Notes: generated from the sequence alone by a model not told the origin. A DNA stretch of 64,000 nucleotides from Heterodera schachtii (GCA_023374025.1 SIJG01000027.1:628162-692161); one strand, 5' to 3'; shown: positions 1 through 11,969, counted from the stretch's first letter. A program made the numbers and translations.

Positions 1-992
1 GGTGATTTTGGGTGCTAATGGAAATGAAAATTGGAAAAATTCGATGGGGTGCGTCCCTTTGTAAGGAATTCCCCCGTCGTCTAACCCTCCCCTTTTCCTG
101 CACTATTTCAGGGTCTAAAAAATGATGAAAAAACAAATGATTCTTTTTTTGCTTTTTTGTTAAAAATCATAGAAACTTTTCGGCTTATAAATTTTAAACC
201 CGCACGATTCCGTGATTCGAAAACCGTGAGCAATAAGCGCGTTTTTAAAAACGAACGAATAAAATTTAAAAATGAAAATTTCGACTTGAAAACTTCAAAC
301 ATTTTTCTCCACACCTTCTTTTAAGTCCCACCCGAGGGCGAGACAATTCCAAAATTTGGGTGCCACATAAATGTGGAATGTAATAGTACCTTAATTGGAC
401 TATCACTAGTCAATTTAGGTGGGTGATTTTGGGTGCTAATGGAAATGAAAATTGGAAAAATTCAATGGGGTGCGTCCCTTTGTAAGGAATTCCCCCGTCG
501 TCTAACCCTCCCCTTTTCCTGCACTATTTCAGGGTCTAAAAAATGATGAAAAAACAAATGATTCTTTTTTTGATTTTTTGTTAAAAATCATAGAAACTTT
601 TCGGCTTTTAAAATTTAAACCCGCACGATTACGTGATTCGAAAGCCGTGAACAATCAGCGCCTTTTTAAAAACGAACGAATAAAATTTAAAAATGAAAAT
701 TTCGACTTGAAAACTTCAAACATTTTTCTCCACACCTTCTTTTAAGTCCCACCCGAGGGCGAGACAATTCCAAAATTTGGGTGCCACATAAATGTGGAAC
801 GTAATAGTACCTTAATTGGACTATCACTAGTCAATTTAGGTGGGTGATTTTGGGTGCTAGTGGAAATGAAAATTGGAAAAATCCGATGGGGTGCGTCCCT
901 TTGTAAGGAATTCCCCCTTCGTCTAACCCCCCCTTTTCATGCACTATTTCAGGGTCTAAAAAATGATGAAAAAACAAATGATTCTTTTAGTT
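1..992. repeat. 421-bp tandem repeat, about 2.3 copies
   Basis: The word GGTGATTTTGGGTGCTA recurs at 1, 422 and 843, so the period is 421 bp. Copies 1 and 2 differ by scattered substitutions. Copy 3 stays homologous to about 990 and then diverges. The array is cut by the window start, so its true copy number is unknown. I see no conserved reading frame across copies, so this is probably satellite-like DNA or repeated gene flank. Confidence 0.9.
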
Positions 993-1659
993 TTTGTTTT
1001 CGAGTTTAAAATTTTCGTTTCGTTTTCTTTTCGGATGTAAAATTTTAAAAGTTTCGTTTCGTTTTCTTTTCGGATGTAAAATTTTAAGATTTTCGTTTCG
1101 TTTTCGTCCAATGAAATTTTGACGAAAAAGACGGAAATATTTACACCCCTAAGAATGACTTTTTGTGTAAGAAAAATAAGTGAATTCAGTGAATTTTCAT
1201 TACGAAATCTGTTAGCTAATTTCATTCAAATTTTTAAAAAATTTTCCGGCGACGCCTATCGGCGCCGCCGGACCCACCCCCTGCCCAAAGTTTTCTGAAA
1301 AAAATTGTTAAAAATCTGATTTTGAATTTTTGGTCAATTTTTAATCAAAATAATAAAATAAATGTTTTGTTTCATTTGTTGACGAAATTTTTTATGAAAA
1401 TTTTTCATTCTTATTGTGCCATTTTAAGGATGAAGTCACAGCGCAGCGTAACAGAACAATTTTCCTTTTTTCATTTTAAAATTAATAAATAATGCCAATT
1501 TCATGTCTCAAAATTGTCGGCTAAATTGAGAGGTCAAATACGTCGGGGCCAATTTCTCAATTTATCCATTTGAAAAACAGCAAAATTAATGGATAAAATT
1601 ATTTAAAAGTTGTCAAATGCAGTAAATAAAGATACAATTAGTGAACTTTCAATCCCCAT
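993..1659. other. gene-free AT-rich stretch
   Basis: I see no coding exon here. Around 1010-1110 a 42-bp unit containing TTTCGTTTCGTTTTC is repeated about twice. At 1246-1271 lies one copy of a dispersed GC-rich palindrome (CCGGCG..CGCCGG type) also found at 12263, 16632, 25185 and 25438. Confidence 0.6.
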
Positions 1660-2353
1660 CTATGATTTTGCATTTTCTTCTCCAAATTGCTTCTTCCATC
1701 GGCTAATACTCTCCCGACTAATTTTCAAATATTTCGCAATTTTCTCGTCACTAATTTTTGGATTTTCTTGTTTTATTTGCCAATACATTTTCATTTTCTC
1801 CAATTTTTCTTTTTCACTTATTTTTTCATTCATTCCAAATTGTTTCTTCCATTTGTTAATTATTTTTTCGTTAATTCCAATTTTCTTATAAATTTCGGCA
1901 TAATTATTCTTCCATTCTTTTTCTGAATATTTTCTTCCTTTTTGCTTATATTCATTTTTCAGTGCTATACATTTTTGCACAATTTCAATTTTTTGTTCAT
2001 CCGTTTTTGTTTTGTGGTGATTAATTATTTTTTGATTAAGTCCCAATTCTTTGATCCATTCATAAATATTTACGATATGTCCCCATTTTTTTCCCTATTT
2101 TCCATTCAATTTTATTCCATTCATTTGCTGAATATTTTTTTCCTTTTTGCTTTATTTTCTCTTTAATTTTTTGGAATTTCTTAACAATTTCTCTTTTTTC
2201 CTCTTCATTTCCTTTTTCTTCTTCTTTTTCTTCCCATTTTTCTCCAAATATTTCTTCAAATGTTTTTTGTTCTGTTTTTTTCTTTTCTGCTCCAATTTCA
2301 ATTAGCACAATTAAAAATGCAATTAAAACGGATAAAAATAGGCATAATTTCAT
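1660..2353 (-). pseudogene. secreted helix-turn-helix repeat protein, frameshifted
   Basis: I do not recognise a named family. Read on the minus strand from the ATG at 2353, the product starts with a hydrophobic signal-like segment (MKLCLFLSVLIAFLIVLIEI), then an acidic Lys/Glu-rich linker, then three related modules of about 40-55 residues. Two carry a KGKKYS..EW or KGRKYS..EW core. Two end in KKQFG, and the last contains ISDEKIAKYLKISRESISRW, which looks like a homeodomain/transposase-type helix-turn-helix. The frame changes by one base at about 2045-2080: upstream ends GTYRKYL-stop, while downstream WIKELGLNQK is in another frame with homology continuing across. The break may be a real mutation or an assembly error. 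A second decayed copy lies at 4400-5119 and a fragment at 18030-18120. A secreted protein with DNA-binding-like repeats would fit an effector, but that is inference. Confidence 0.6.
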
Positions 2354-2362
2354 TTTTGACAA

Positions 2363-3487
2363 TTTTCTTGCGATTAAAATTGATAAAATGTGAATTGACA
2401 GAAATTTAAATAATAATTTATTTATTTATTGACATTTAATAAATCATAAATATTTTTTGTAATTTATCTTTATTGATTGATGATCACATTAACAAAATTA
2501 ATAATCTAATTATTCTCTAAAAGAATTACACGATTATGCAAAATCTCCCATTTACTAAACATAAAAAAATCCGGAAATGTTTTAACTAATTTATTTAATA
2601 ACTTATTATTACTTCTAAGAGAGTTGAATAGGATCTGGAATTTTGTGAGAATTGGAAAAACATATGCTTGAATTTTATTTAAAATTTATGGGTGCCCTCC
2701 CGGATATTCCGCTTAAAAATGATAGTTTTAAAAAATTGATGACAAAATATTTACGAAAATATTTAACAAATTTTAAAAATGCAGTGCAAAAAATAATTCA
2801 CTTAACACAACATGATCAAAAAAAAATTTAATATAATTATTCACCCGTTAAAGTTGCATATAATTCACATTTTTCTTGGTTTTTGAATGCAATTTTTCGA
2901 AAGGAAGTAAAATTTCAAAAACCAAAAATTTAGATCAAGAAAAATTTGCAGAAAATTTTTGAAAATTTTCCATTTTTAAGTTTCTTTTTTTAAATTTTAG
3001 ACCAGTCCTTCGGGTTGTTATTTTAGATTTTATAAAAATTTTAATTTCTGATGAAGTTTTATGGCGAAAATATTTATAAAAAATGCTAAAAAAGACTAAA
3101 AATCCAACAAAATAATTTTTTATATAGGTTTTAGAATTTCTCATCAGCAAATAAAACTGCAAAAGAATATTTAAAGATATAATCACCACCTTATAATAAA
3201 TGAATTAAATGGAGAGAAATGCTTCAATTTTGATAGCCTTAAATTGGATTGCACGAGACAAGGAATTTGGAAAAACAAGATTGGGACCAGAAAACCGTGA
3301 ACAGCCGGACCCCAAAAAATCCTTATTTCTCTTAAAAAATTGGCTATTAACTCAAAAACCGCAAAAGTATTTAGAAATTGAAAAAAAGCAAAAGTTTGTT
3401 AGGAAAAGCCTCAAAAAATTAATTTTTTAAAATTTAAACAACGATGTAATCAATTTTTAAATGAATAATAATTTTTTGTTTTAAAGT
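2363..3487. other. gene-free AT-rich stretch
   Basis: Very AT-rich, with no ORF that looks coding and no clear repeat structure beyond homopolymer runs. I see nothing I can name. Confidence 0.5.
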
Positions 3488-3610
3488 CTTGGGTTTTCGG
3501 TCTTGGTCACGAATCACGGGGGTCGAGTCTCGTTCTCGGGGTTCAAGTTTCGGTCTCGAGTCTCAAGCCTGGGGAATTTTCGGTCTCGAACGCACTACTG
3601 CTAATTGTAA
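3488..3610. repeat. degenerate GGTCTCGAGTCTC-type repeat
   Basis: Short imperfect iterations of TCGGTCTCGAG/TCGAGTCTC. Related sequence in the opposite orientation appears at about 13900-13960 and weakly at 19910-19950, so this looks like a dispersed, decayed repeat rather than a gene. Confidence 0.4.
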
Positions 3611-3799
3611 GATGTACGACTGTGGAAGTGATTTGATGCTAGTTGGCGCTGTTTCCCGCTTTTGTGAACTTTTGTGTAAATGGAAAAGAACCTGACCAAG
3701 TCCATGATCAAGAAAGAACCTGAACATGTACAACAAGGAAATGGTTGAGCAAGAATCTGATCATTGCGAAAGTGCCGGATGCCTGGAAATGGCTGCGTT

Positions 3800-4390
3800 G
3801 GCTTAATATGCACTAAAAATCCCTCAAATATGCTCTAAAAACCCGAAAAATGCCCAAATATGCACTAAAATATGCATTAAAAACTGCCAAAAATGGCTTT
3901 TAACCATCAAAAAATGGCAAAAATTGTGTAAAAATTCAGAATAGACTTTAAAAACTCCAAAACAATGTTTTTTAGACAATTGTAAAAAAAATTTTGAATT
4001 TCAAAATTTACATATGCAATTTTGAATTTTTATTTTATGCTCAAACAGAATTACTTTTTTTTTTTCTTCTTTTGTATCAAAATTTTTTTTCTAAAAGTTG
4101 TTCAAAATTTTCAATTTTTAAGAGTGTATATTTTTTAAATTCCCAAAAAACTCGATCCTTAGGGGGTGTATTTTTCGCTTTTTTTGTATTTTGTTATGAA
4201 AATTTGCCAAAAAATGCTCTAAAAACGCAAAAACGGCGAAATATGCATTTATTCTCGAAAACCCCCAAAATATGCTTTTATATGCACTAAAAACCTTCAC
4301 CAAAACAAAAAATTTTAACGTAGAAATGCTATTTTTGAGCCCCTTTCTTCATAGCATATGCGCAGAAAAAATATGCAAAAGCATATAATT
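3800..4390. repeat. dispersed repeat with TATGCACTAAAAA iterations
   Basis: Contains repeated ATATGCACTAAAAA-like words (about 3808-3890, 4240-4295). The portion 4230-4380, including CATAGCATATGCGCAGAAAAA, is present inverted at about 31510-31640. The interior is AT-rich with no conserved frame. Probably a non-coding mobile or satellite element. Confidence 0.6.
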
Positions 4391-4399
4391 TATAGCCCT

Positions 4400-5119
4400 A
4401 TTCATCACTCATTTTTGAATTTTCACTTTTTATTTGCCAATATTTTATCATTTTCTCCACTTTTTCTTTGTTTTTTTCCAATTGGAAATGGTCCATTCAC
4501 TAATATTCAACATTTTCACAATTTGTTGCGTCATTTATTTTTGGATTTTCACTTTTCATTTGCCAATATATTTTTATTTTTTCCATTTTTTCGTATTCTT
4601 CCGTTCATTCCAATTTTTTCTTCCATTTTCCAATTACTTTTTTGCTAATTCCAATTTATTTTCTTATAAATTTCTGCATAATTTTGGTGCCATTCTTTTT
4701 TCGAATATTTTCTTAGTTTTTGTTTATATGCATTTTTCAGTTCTATAAATTTTTGCACAATTTCAATTTTTTGTTCATCCCTTTTTAATTTGTTAAATTT
4801 ATATAAACCCATTTCTTTGAACATTTATAAATTTTCGTTCGATTTGTCCCTAATTTCTTCGCTATTTTCGAATTAATTTTATTCCAATTTTTTGTTGAAT
4901 ATTTTTTCCCTCTTTGCTTTATTTTCTCTTTAATTTTATGGAATTTCTTAATAATTCCTCTTTTTTTCTTCTTTTTTTTCATTATGCTTTTCTTCTTTTC
5001 TTCCCAATTTTCTCCAAATATTTGTTCAAATGTTTTTGTTTCAATTTTTTCTTTTCTGCTCTAATTTCAATTTGAAAAATTAAAAATGGAATTAAAATGG
5101 AAAATAAGCATAAATTCAT
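4400..5119 (-). pseudogene. second copy of secreted HTH-repeat protein, decayed
   Basis: Paralog of the gene at 1660-2353. Reading down from an ATG at 5119 gives a signal-like start (MNLCLFSILIPFLIFQIEI), an AEKKK segment, then a TFEQIFGE-like stretch in another frame, and a module with KIKQRGKKYS..NWNKI. Further down, two copies of a YWQIKSEN/YWQMKSENP motif remain at about 4420-4450 and 4540-4580. Several frameshifts and stops separate these pieces. The order of modules matches copy 1, so this is a tandem duplicate that has decayed. Confidence 0.6.
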
Positions 5120-5742
5120 TTTAAAATTTTTATAATGATTAAAATTTGTAATAAGTGAGCTCTGACATAAATATAAAATAATAATTAAATATTCACAAAA
5201 AGAAGTGAATTATTGACATCTTATTATTTTGATTAAATCATAAATATTGTCTAATTTTTTCTACTGATTGATCAAAATTAATCATTTTAATAATGTTAAC
5301 AAATAAAAATTTTATATTAAGTAAATTTCCAATTCGATTGATCAGAAGAAATTCATATATTACCCAAAATACATTGAAAATCGGGAAAATTTTCGAAAAA
5401 AAATCTCTTGAAATACGGTAGAAATCATTCATTTCTGAATTGTCCAAAGTTTCACGAACTGTTGCTCTATAGGTATAAGTCGGACGCTTCTTTTGGCGTA
5501 AACAAGGTTCCCTCCATTCGTTTTTGAGAAAAACGTATTTTCAAAAAATTATTTTTATGCAATACTTTTGACCTGGCCGTAAATTAATTTGGGTTTTTTA
5601 ACATTTATTAGTTCTAAGGGAGTTGGGTTGGACTTGGAATTTTGAGGGAAAAACATTATATTTTCATCAAAAATTTTCATTTATCGTTTCCCTATATCCG
5701 CCCAAAATGCTTGTAGTTGACATATAAAAAAAATTGTATCTA
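5120..5742. other. gene-free AT-rich stretch
   Basis: No coding signal or named repeat seen. It ends at the TA dinucleotide (5741-5742) that flanks the following TIR element. Confidence 0.5.
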
Positions 5743-6986
5743 CACTGTGTAACATTAGAATAAGGACACCCTATTTTTTGGAAGTTTTGCCACTTCCCAT
5801 GAACCAATCGAGCTGAAATTTTAATTGTACATAGCAATTCATAAAATATTAAGATTCTAAAAGTGAGAAACTGAAATGATGCCGGAAAAAAATTTTACGA
5901 ATTTTTTTCCAAAATTGGGGTGTAACATTAGAATAAGGACACTTTTTCAGAAGGCTGTAACTTTTTGAGTTGAGCATTAAAAAATCTGAAAAAATTCATT
6001 TAAGCTTAGTTTTTTGTACTGATCAAAAAAGTCATTTGCAACAAATTGATCAGATCACTCCTTTATGGTGATCTAAAAATCATAAAATGGCTTGAAACTG
6101 GGAAAATTTTAGAAAAAAATCTTAGGGGGCTGGAAAATTTTTTTCGTGAAAAACCATTAAGACATTCTAAAAGAGAATAAAATTCTCTACAAAATGGCTT
6201 TTGGTCTCTACGCCGCGTCTCCGCTGAGCTGCGTTTGGTTAAATATCGACTACCAAAAAAAAGACCAATTTTAAGCCATTTTCCCTTACTTTTTGCGACA
6301 TTCGTATTTAGCCAAACGCTCCTCAGCAGAGATGCATCTCACAGCCACCAACCAAAGTCCATTTTGTAGAGAATTTTGTGCTCTTTCTGTTCGTCATATT
6401 CATCTTCTACGGAAAATTTTTCCCAACCCCCTAGAAAATTTTTTTCGAATTTACTCAGATTTTAGCATTTTTCACCCGCAAAAATTTTGTGTTTAATGAC
6501 TTTTTTCTGGCATAAAGTGGATAGAAAATGCTTATAGGATGTCTGTAGTTATCTTAGTGTTGATTGCTGACAATTTGATTCGGTTTTATAAGTTTTAGAG
6601 GCAATTTAAGGCTCATAGCCCTTAATTTCTCCGGAAAACATAGAAAATTCAACATAACTCTCCCTAAAAGACATATTTCTGTCCGCAAAATAAACAGAAA
6701 TGTGAATAAAGATTTGTTATTTCTTTTTGTGCTTGTTTTATCAGTTTCTTTTTGGTAGTTATTGAGATTTTTCTCAGTTTTCTTAAGTGTCCTTATTCTA
6801 ATGTTACACCCCAATTTTGGAAAAAAATTCGTAAAATTTTTTTCCGGCATCATTTCAGTTTCTCACTTTTAGAATCTTAATATTTTATGAATTGCTATGT
6901 ACAATTAAAATTTCAGCTCGATTGGTTCATGGGAAGTGGCAAAACTTCCAAAAAATAGGGTGTCCTTATTCTAATGTTACACAGTG
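5743..6986. mobile_element. non-autonomous Tc1/mariner-like element, 202-bp TIRs
   Basis: The ends 5743-5944 and 6785-6986 are, as far as I can read them, perfect inverted repeats of 202 bp beginning CACTGTGTAAC. The element is flanked on both sides by TA, as expected for Tc1/mariner target duplication. Within each TIR the word TGTAACATTAGAATAAGGAC occurs twice, at the outer tip and about 174 bp inward, resembling the IR/DR arrangement of some Tc1-type elements. The 840-bp interior has no DDE transposase frame, so the element would need a transposase supplied elsewhere. Near identity of the TIRs suggests recent activity. Confidence 0.85.
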
Positions 6987-7316
6987 TAGTAACATCATTA
7001 AATTGCTCTCTCACTGTCTTATTTACTTGATTTCGAACAAGAGTAAGAAATATAAATAGTGATAGCGATGCTCGAGAGTCTGGGTCTCGCGGCACCCAAA
7101 AAAAGAGGTAAATATTGATCACATGGCCCAGAGCTGAAAATGGCCAAAATATATACCAATCAATAGTTATCGGTCTGTAAGGAAGAATCCGAAGATTGTT
7201 TTTTTTTGCGGCAACCAATCCCTGAAGGGTTACAGACCCGGGACTGAAATGAACAAATACCTTTGGGACTGAACCGACCATTGACTTAAACGCATGGAAT
7301 TGCGACAAAAGAGATA

Positions 7317-7524
7317 TCAATCGATTCCTCTCGGCAGGGTACAGTACAACTCGTCGTTTGCTTTGATCAGATTGCCATCGGAAGGGTTTAGGAAATGATA
7401 TGCCAGCGGGTCGATGAGCGAAAAGAATGGCACCTTCAGCTTGGCACTCAGATCGCAAGCAGTTCGGACTGGTACAAATGCGCGGGTACGATCGGTGTGT
7501 GCACATCGCGTTCATTGACATGCT
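7317..7524 (-). pseudogene. coding-like fragment, unrecognised
   Basis: Composition is GC-richer than the flanks. On the minus strand, after an AATTAG acceptor at about 7524, one frame reads HVNERDVHTPIVPAH and a second, one base shifted, reads KLKVPFFSLIDPLAYHFLN and LIKANDELYCTLPRG before a stop at 7317-7319. Both frames look like real protein, so I infer a frameshifted exon remnant. I cannot assign a family. Confidence 0.35.
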
Positions 7525-7758
7525 AATTAAAAGAAATTGGAATAATTAAAACTTAATTGGCTAATTGAAATCAAAATAAGCAATGAATGGATAAAAATCA
7601 AAAATTCTGGAATTCGGAGGCCTAAAAAACCGCAAATTGAAACTCCAAGGTTGTTGTAACCCCCCAAAATGCCGAAAAATTTCTATTTCTGAATTTTGGT
7701 CATATCTCTATAATAAAAAGTGTCGCAATTAGTTTTTACCCTTCTCCAATAGCTCATA

Positions 7759-7952
7759 TTAATCCTCCGGGTCTTCCAAAATCTCCATGTATCCAATCAC
7801 AGTGCCATCTCCGCCGCCATTTTCATTATTTTTGTTGGCATTCGCCGCCGACGGCACCAACAAAATGTTGTTATGATGTTCATGCAACCAGTGCACGCTG
7901 TAGTTGAACGCAGCCACCAAATGGTCGTCTTCTTTTGCGCGAAAAACAGCGC
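7759..7952 (-). CDS. C-terminal exon of an unrecognised gene
   Basis: After a CCCCTCAG acceptor the exon reads AVFRAKEDDHLVAAF, then HWLHEHHNNILLVPS, an Asn/Gly-rich stretch, and ends VIGYMEILEDPED-stop at 7759. Balanced codon use and a clean stop suggest a genuine last exon. I found no convincing upstream exon within 400 bp and do not recognise the family. Confidence 0.4.
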
Positions 7953-8159
7953 CTGAGGGGACGCGGTTTTTTTTGCCATGGATATACAAGAAATTATGTG
8001 GACTTGGAGTAAGAGAGTGCCGAGGTTTGTCTGGGCACAAAAGTCGAGAGTTTGGGGCGGGACGTGTTTTGTCGTTTAAAAGTTGGGGATTGGGAGAGGG
8101 ACCGGCCGAAAAAAGTTGCGAATTTGAGGCGGGTGTCCCCTAAAAATTGGGCCGTTCGG

Positions 8160-9020
8160 CATGGATACAGTTCGTTGTTTTGGATTTATTCTACCGTACA
8201 ATTTTCCCATTTTTGACTGTACCAATTCGTTAATTTTGTTGCTGTTCACTGAATTCAACTTTCGCTGATGTTAAATGAAGAATTGTGAAAATGAATAACA
8301 GAATTGTGTGAAGCATTTGCTTAAATGGCGAATAAAATCTAATTTAATTTTTGTTAACAAATTAATTATCGCGCAGCGCTTTTTTTTTCTCTCGGAAATT
8401 TGCCATTTTTAATATATTTTGATTATAATTTTTCGCACAAATTCATAATTAAGAAAAGTTGGCATCATTCGATAGCTTCTAAGTGTTCTTTATTTGCCCT
8501 TTCAAAATTCTGATTTTTTTTTCAAAAAAAAAACATTACAAAAATTCTTAAAAATTACAATTTTAAAAATACCCAACATAGCGGATTTACACAACAACCT
8601 AGCCCTACAAATATTGATTTAATGCTTTTTCGGCAAAATGCGATTATCGCGCGCGCCTCACAAAAAGCGGCAATTTTTTTTTGTTCAACGCTTCTGCTGT
8701 TAACAAAATTTATTTCTTCTTAACCAAACACACTTTATTGAATGGCGTTGAAATTCAAAAATCTTGGAAAAATATTTAAATTAAAAAGTCACCAAATTAT
8801 AAAATTTTTTAGCCGCTGTAAATTTTCTTTTTTTTTTTTAATAATATGGTTGAACGAGAAAATTTTGCATAAATTGACTGCAGTTTTCCAATTCATTAAA
8901 TTTTTAAAGGTCTGAATAAAATTTCATAAAAAATTTTGAGGGTTCTCCGATTTTTTTTTCATCCGCAGAAAAGATGGTTGGAACAGGCGAAAACATCCGC
9001 GGTTGCAACGAGTTGTCCAC
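8160..9020. other. gene-free AT-rich stretch
   Basis: No coding exon or structured repeat found; long A/T runs. Probably intergenic. Confidence 0.5.
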
Positions 9021-9782
9021 TTAGATTTCCATCTCACCGCCAGCGCCGTCAATTCTCGCCTTAGACTAAAAAATAATTTAAAAAATGTTTAAAATTTAAT
9101 TTTAATTAATTTATAACAATTGAAGGTAGAGACCCGGGATTTTGCGAGATCCCAGTCCTCAATTCCATATATTTTGGAAATTGCGGGATTAGGGATCCCG
9201 TCCCGAAAAGTTTTTTAATTCACATCGCGCAGCGGAACCCGTAAATTTGAAATTTCCGGTCTCTACTCGAAAGGTCTCCAAAATTTCGAAAAAAATCGGT
9301 TGAATTTCAATTTGATCCTCCAACCAAAATCTAACAGATTTTATCATGCCTTGGTAAATCCGTCCATTTCTAATTCAAAATTTTCATTCTTACCGCCTTG
9401 GCCAATTGCCATTGTCCATTCGGATCGCGCTGGAATGTGTTAAGTTGCCAATCTGCGGTCCCACAATTATTGCCTTTTAGCTGAATAATAAAAGTGTAAT
9501 AATTGAGACGGTAATAAATTAATAATAAATCTAGGTAATTAGTGGCAATAATTGAGATGGTAATAAAAAAAAATTAATTCCATTCTTACAATGACGCGCG
9601 AAGTTCCCGGACCTTCGAAGATCAACTGCTCCACCTGTTGTCCATGGGGTACCTTAAAGGGGTAAAAAAATTCAAAAAAATCATTTTTAAAATCCTGCGA
9701 CCTCAATTTTGAACAGGAATGGCGTTTTCGTCTCCGAAATCACATTGGCTAGAATTTCACAGTATGTTATGGGGGCTCCCGG
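9021..9782 (-). pseudogene. WQLNTF family, copy 1 (5'-truncated)
   Basis: An unrecognised family with four copies in this window. Minus-strand exons, high to low: 9702-about 9782 (YCEILANVISETKTPF..), 9590-9652 (VPHGQQVEQLIFEGPG), 9394-9480 (LKGNNCGTADWQLNTF then NGQWQLAKA) and 9021-9065 (SKARIDGAGGEMEI-stop). Splice sites are GT..AG and phases match copy 2. The first exon is lost, its place being taken by a GGACACC minisatellite at 9783-9860. In copy 2 the WQLNTF and NGQWQLAK parts are separated by a 51-bp intron that is absent here. The last exon is also much shorter than in copy 2. It may be a truncated gene or a pseudogene. Confidence 0.55.
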
Positions 9783-9862
9783 TAAATTGGACACCAGAAA
9801 ATTGGACACCGAAAATTGGACACCGAAAATTGGACACTAGAATACTGGACACCAATGGAAAA
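9783..9862. repeat. short tandem repeat, AAAATTGGACACCG
   Basis: About five imperfect copies of a 14-bp unit abut the truncated 5' end of the WQLNTF copy 1, suggesting that the array or its insertion removed the first exon. Confidence 0.7.
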
Positions 9863-10551
9863 TTAGACACCGGAAATAGTGGTAATTAGTAACAACATTT
9901 GAAATTCTAATTAAATTGAAATTTCAATTTAAAAATATATTCTTAAAAATTAAAATTCCTTAGAAAATAATTTTTTTTAAAGGCTATTGCAAATTTGAAA
10001 ATTTTGAGTTCACAACTCGGTTTTATTTAAATAAGGGAAAAACAATCATGGCAATTAGTAATGATATTTGAATTTTTATTCAATTTACATATTTTCTATT
10101 TTAATATTTTGGAAATTATGTTTTTAATGAGCAAATTTTGAAATTAAAATTTTATATTCAAAAACTATGTTTCCTTTAAGCTTCCCGATTGGACTCATAA
10201 AGTGCGATTGAATTGTTACCCCAAATAAATTATAATTACTTCCCGAAAAACTAATTAATCATTTTGTCGGAATGATCGGTACGCCAAAATATGCCCTAGA
10301 AAAGCGAGGAGTGAAACTGATGAGAATAGTTGGGGAGATTCAAATGAAATGCATAAAAAAAATAGGTAAAAAATTGTTTTTTTTTAAATTTAATTATCTG
10401 AATTTATTAAGCATAAGCAAAATTAGCAAATTATTATGAGTTAAATAATTTAACTTTTGTTCCTGCACGAATAGCATAACATTTTTTAACGAAAAAATTA
10501 TAAAATAAATTAATTACAAAAATAATTAATATAAAAAATTATGATTTCTTT
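9863..10551. other. gene-free AT-rich stretch
   Basis: Spacer between copies 1 and 2 of the WQLNTF family. No coding signal seen. Confidence 0.5.
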
Positions 10552-11579
10552 CTATCCCCATGTCATTAGTCCATCGCCGCCGGCATTGCCCGACAATGGG
10601 CCGCCCCCGCAAATGGCACTTTCCGAGCAAGAAACGGCAAGACGTCCGGCAACGCGCGGCTGCAACGCGTCCTCCACCTTCAGCGTCATTTGGCCACCCG
10701 CGCCGTCCAATTTTGCCTTGCTCTGAACGGGAGAAAACAAAACAATCCATGCGACATAAATTTGGATAGTTAATTCGGAAATTTGACTCGAGAAATTCAT
10801 GGAATAACATTCATTTTCATGGGTCCAAGCGGATATTCCTCGTGGATTTAACAAATCCCCAAGAAAACGGCACACTGAGAATAGTCGAAAATTATTCCAA
10901 TCGATGTCTGTCCATCGAATCGCACTCGATAAACAATGAAATTACAAGAAAAATTTCAAAAAATTTACCTCCTTTGCCAATTGCCACTGTCCATTTTCAT
11001 CTCTTCTGTGTAAGGACAAAATTTTTGAAAAAAATTGAATTCAATTAAAATGACACCTAAAAGTGTTCAGTTGCCAATGTTTGCTTGCACAATTATATCC
11101 CTTTAACTAAAAAATATATTATTTAATTTGATTAATTAATTTTAAAAATGTATAATAATGTTTTGCTTACAATGACATTTTTGACTCCCGGCTCTTCGAA
11201 AACTAATTTTTCTGTTTGTTGTCCATCAGGAAGCTTAAAAAAATGGTGGAAAATTTAAACTTCATTTAGAATTAAATATATTTGATGAATGATTAATTTG
11301 GAATTAAATTTTTTTGTTTTTTTTTATTGCTATCTTAATTTATTTCATAATTAGTATTTTAATAAATAATAATTAAATTAAAAAAATTTGGTAGCAAAAA
11401 ATTCAAAAAATTTTAATATTTTGCTTCTTCCACCTCAATGCTGATCACAAATGGCGTTTTGGTATTCGAGACGACATTTGCCAAAATTTCGCAATAAGGT
11501 GCCGCATATAAAATTTTATGCCGTAAATATTGAACAAAATAATGGAAAAAATTGAAAAAAAGAAAATGGCACCGAACAT
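10552..11579 (-). CDS. WQLNTF family, copy 2 (most complete)
   Basis: Minus-strand exons: 11434-about 11520 or 11579 (APYCEILANVVSNTKTPF), 11171-11233 (LPDGQQTEKLVFEEPG), 11057-11106 (LKGYNC..WQLNTF), 10969-11005 (DENGQWQLAKE) and 10552-10722 (KLDGAGGQMTLKVED, then a Gly/Ser-rich tail ending LMTWG-stop). Every internal junction is GT..AG and in phase. An ATG at 11579 opens a hydrophobic signal-like peptide (MFGAIFFFSIFSIILFN), but its frame does not join the YCEIL frame without a one-base change, so either I have the first exon wrong or the copy is broken there. The family is unknown to me. Conserved Cys and the signal-like start suggest a small secreted protein (inference). Confidence 0.55.
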
Positions 11580-11969
11580 TTCAACCCCAGTTTTTGAGCC
11601 TAAATTAAATTTAGTAAGAGAAAATAAGAAAAGAATAATTTTTGGAATTTCAAATAATCACAGCAAAATTTTTTTTGAAAATTATTAATTAAATATTTAG
11701 CCAATTTAAAATATTCAAGCAAAAGATTTTAATAAATTTTTTCGTTTAAAATTTCTTTTGTTCTAATCGCTAATTATGAAGCTAACTAACCAATCAAACA
11801 AATATTTCTAATTAGAGCATTGACCTAATTATGTCGCGAAATTAAGTGACAACATAAAATAGTAAAAATTTGAAAAACATACAAAAAAATTTGCACAATT
11901 TTGTGCTTCTCATTTATTCGTTCATTTTTAAACTGATATTACAAAAGACAGGTAATTGTTAATTCATTA

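Noticed and set aside
6913..7521. 202-codon minus-strand open frame
   Set aside because: It runs into the TIR of the mariner-like element and mixes two frames of a decayed exon; only 7317-7524 looks like former protein.
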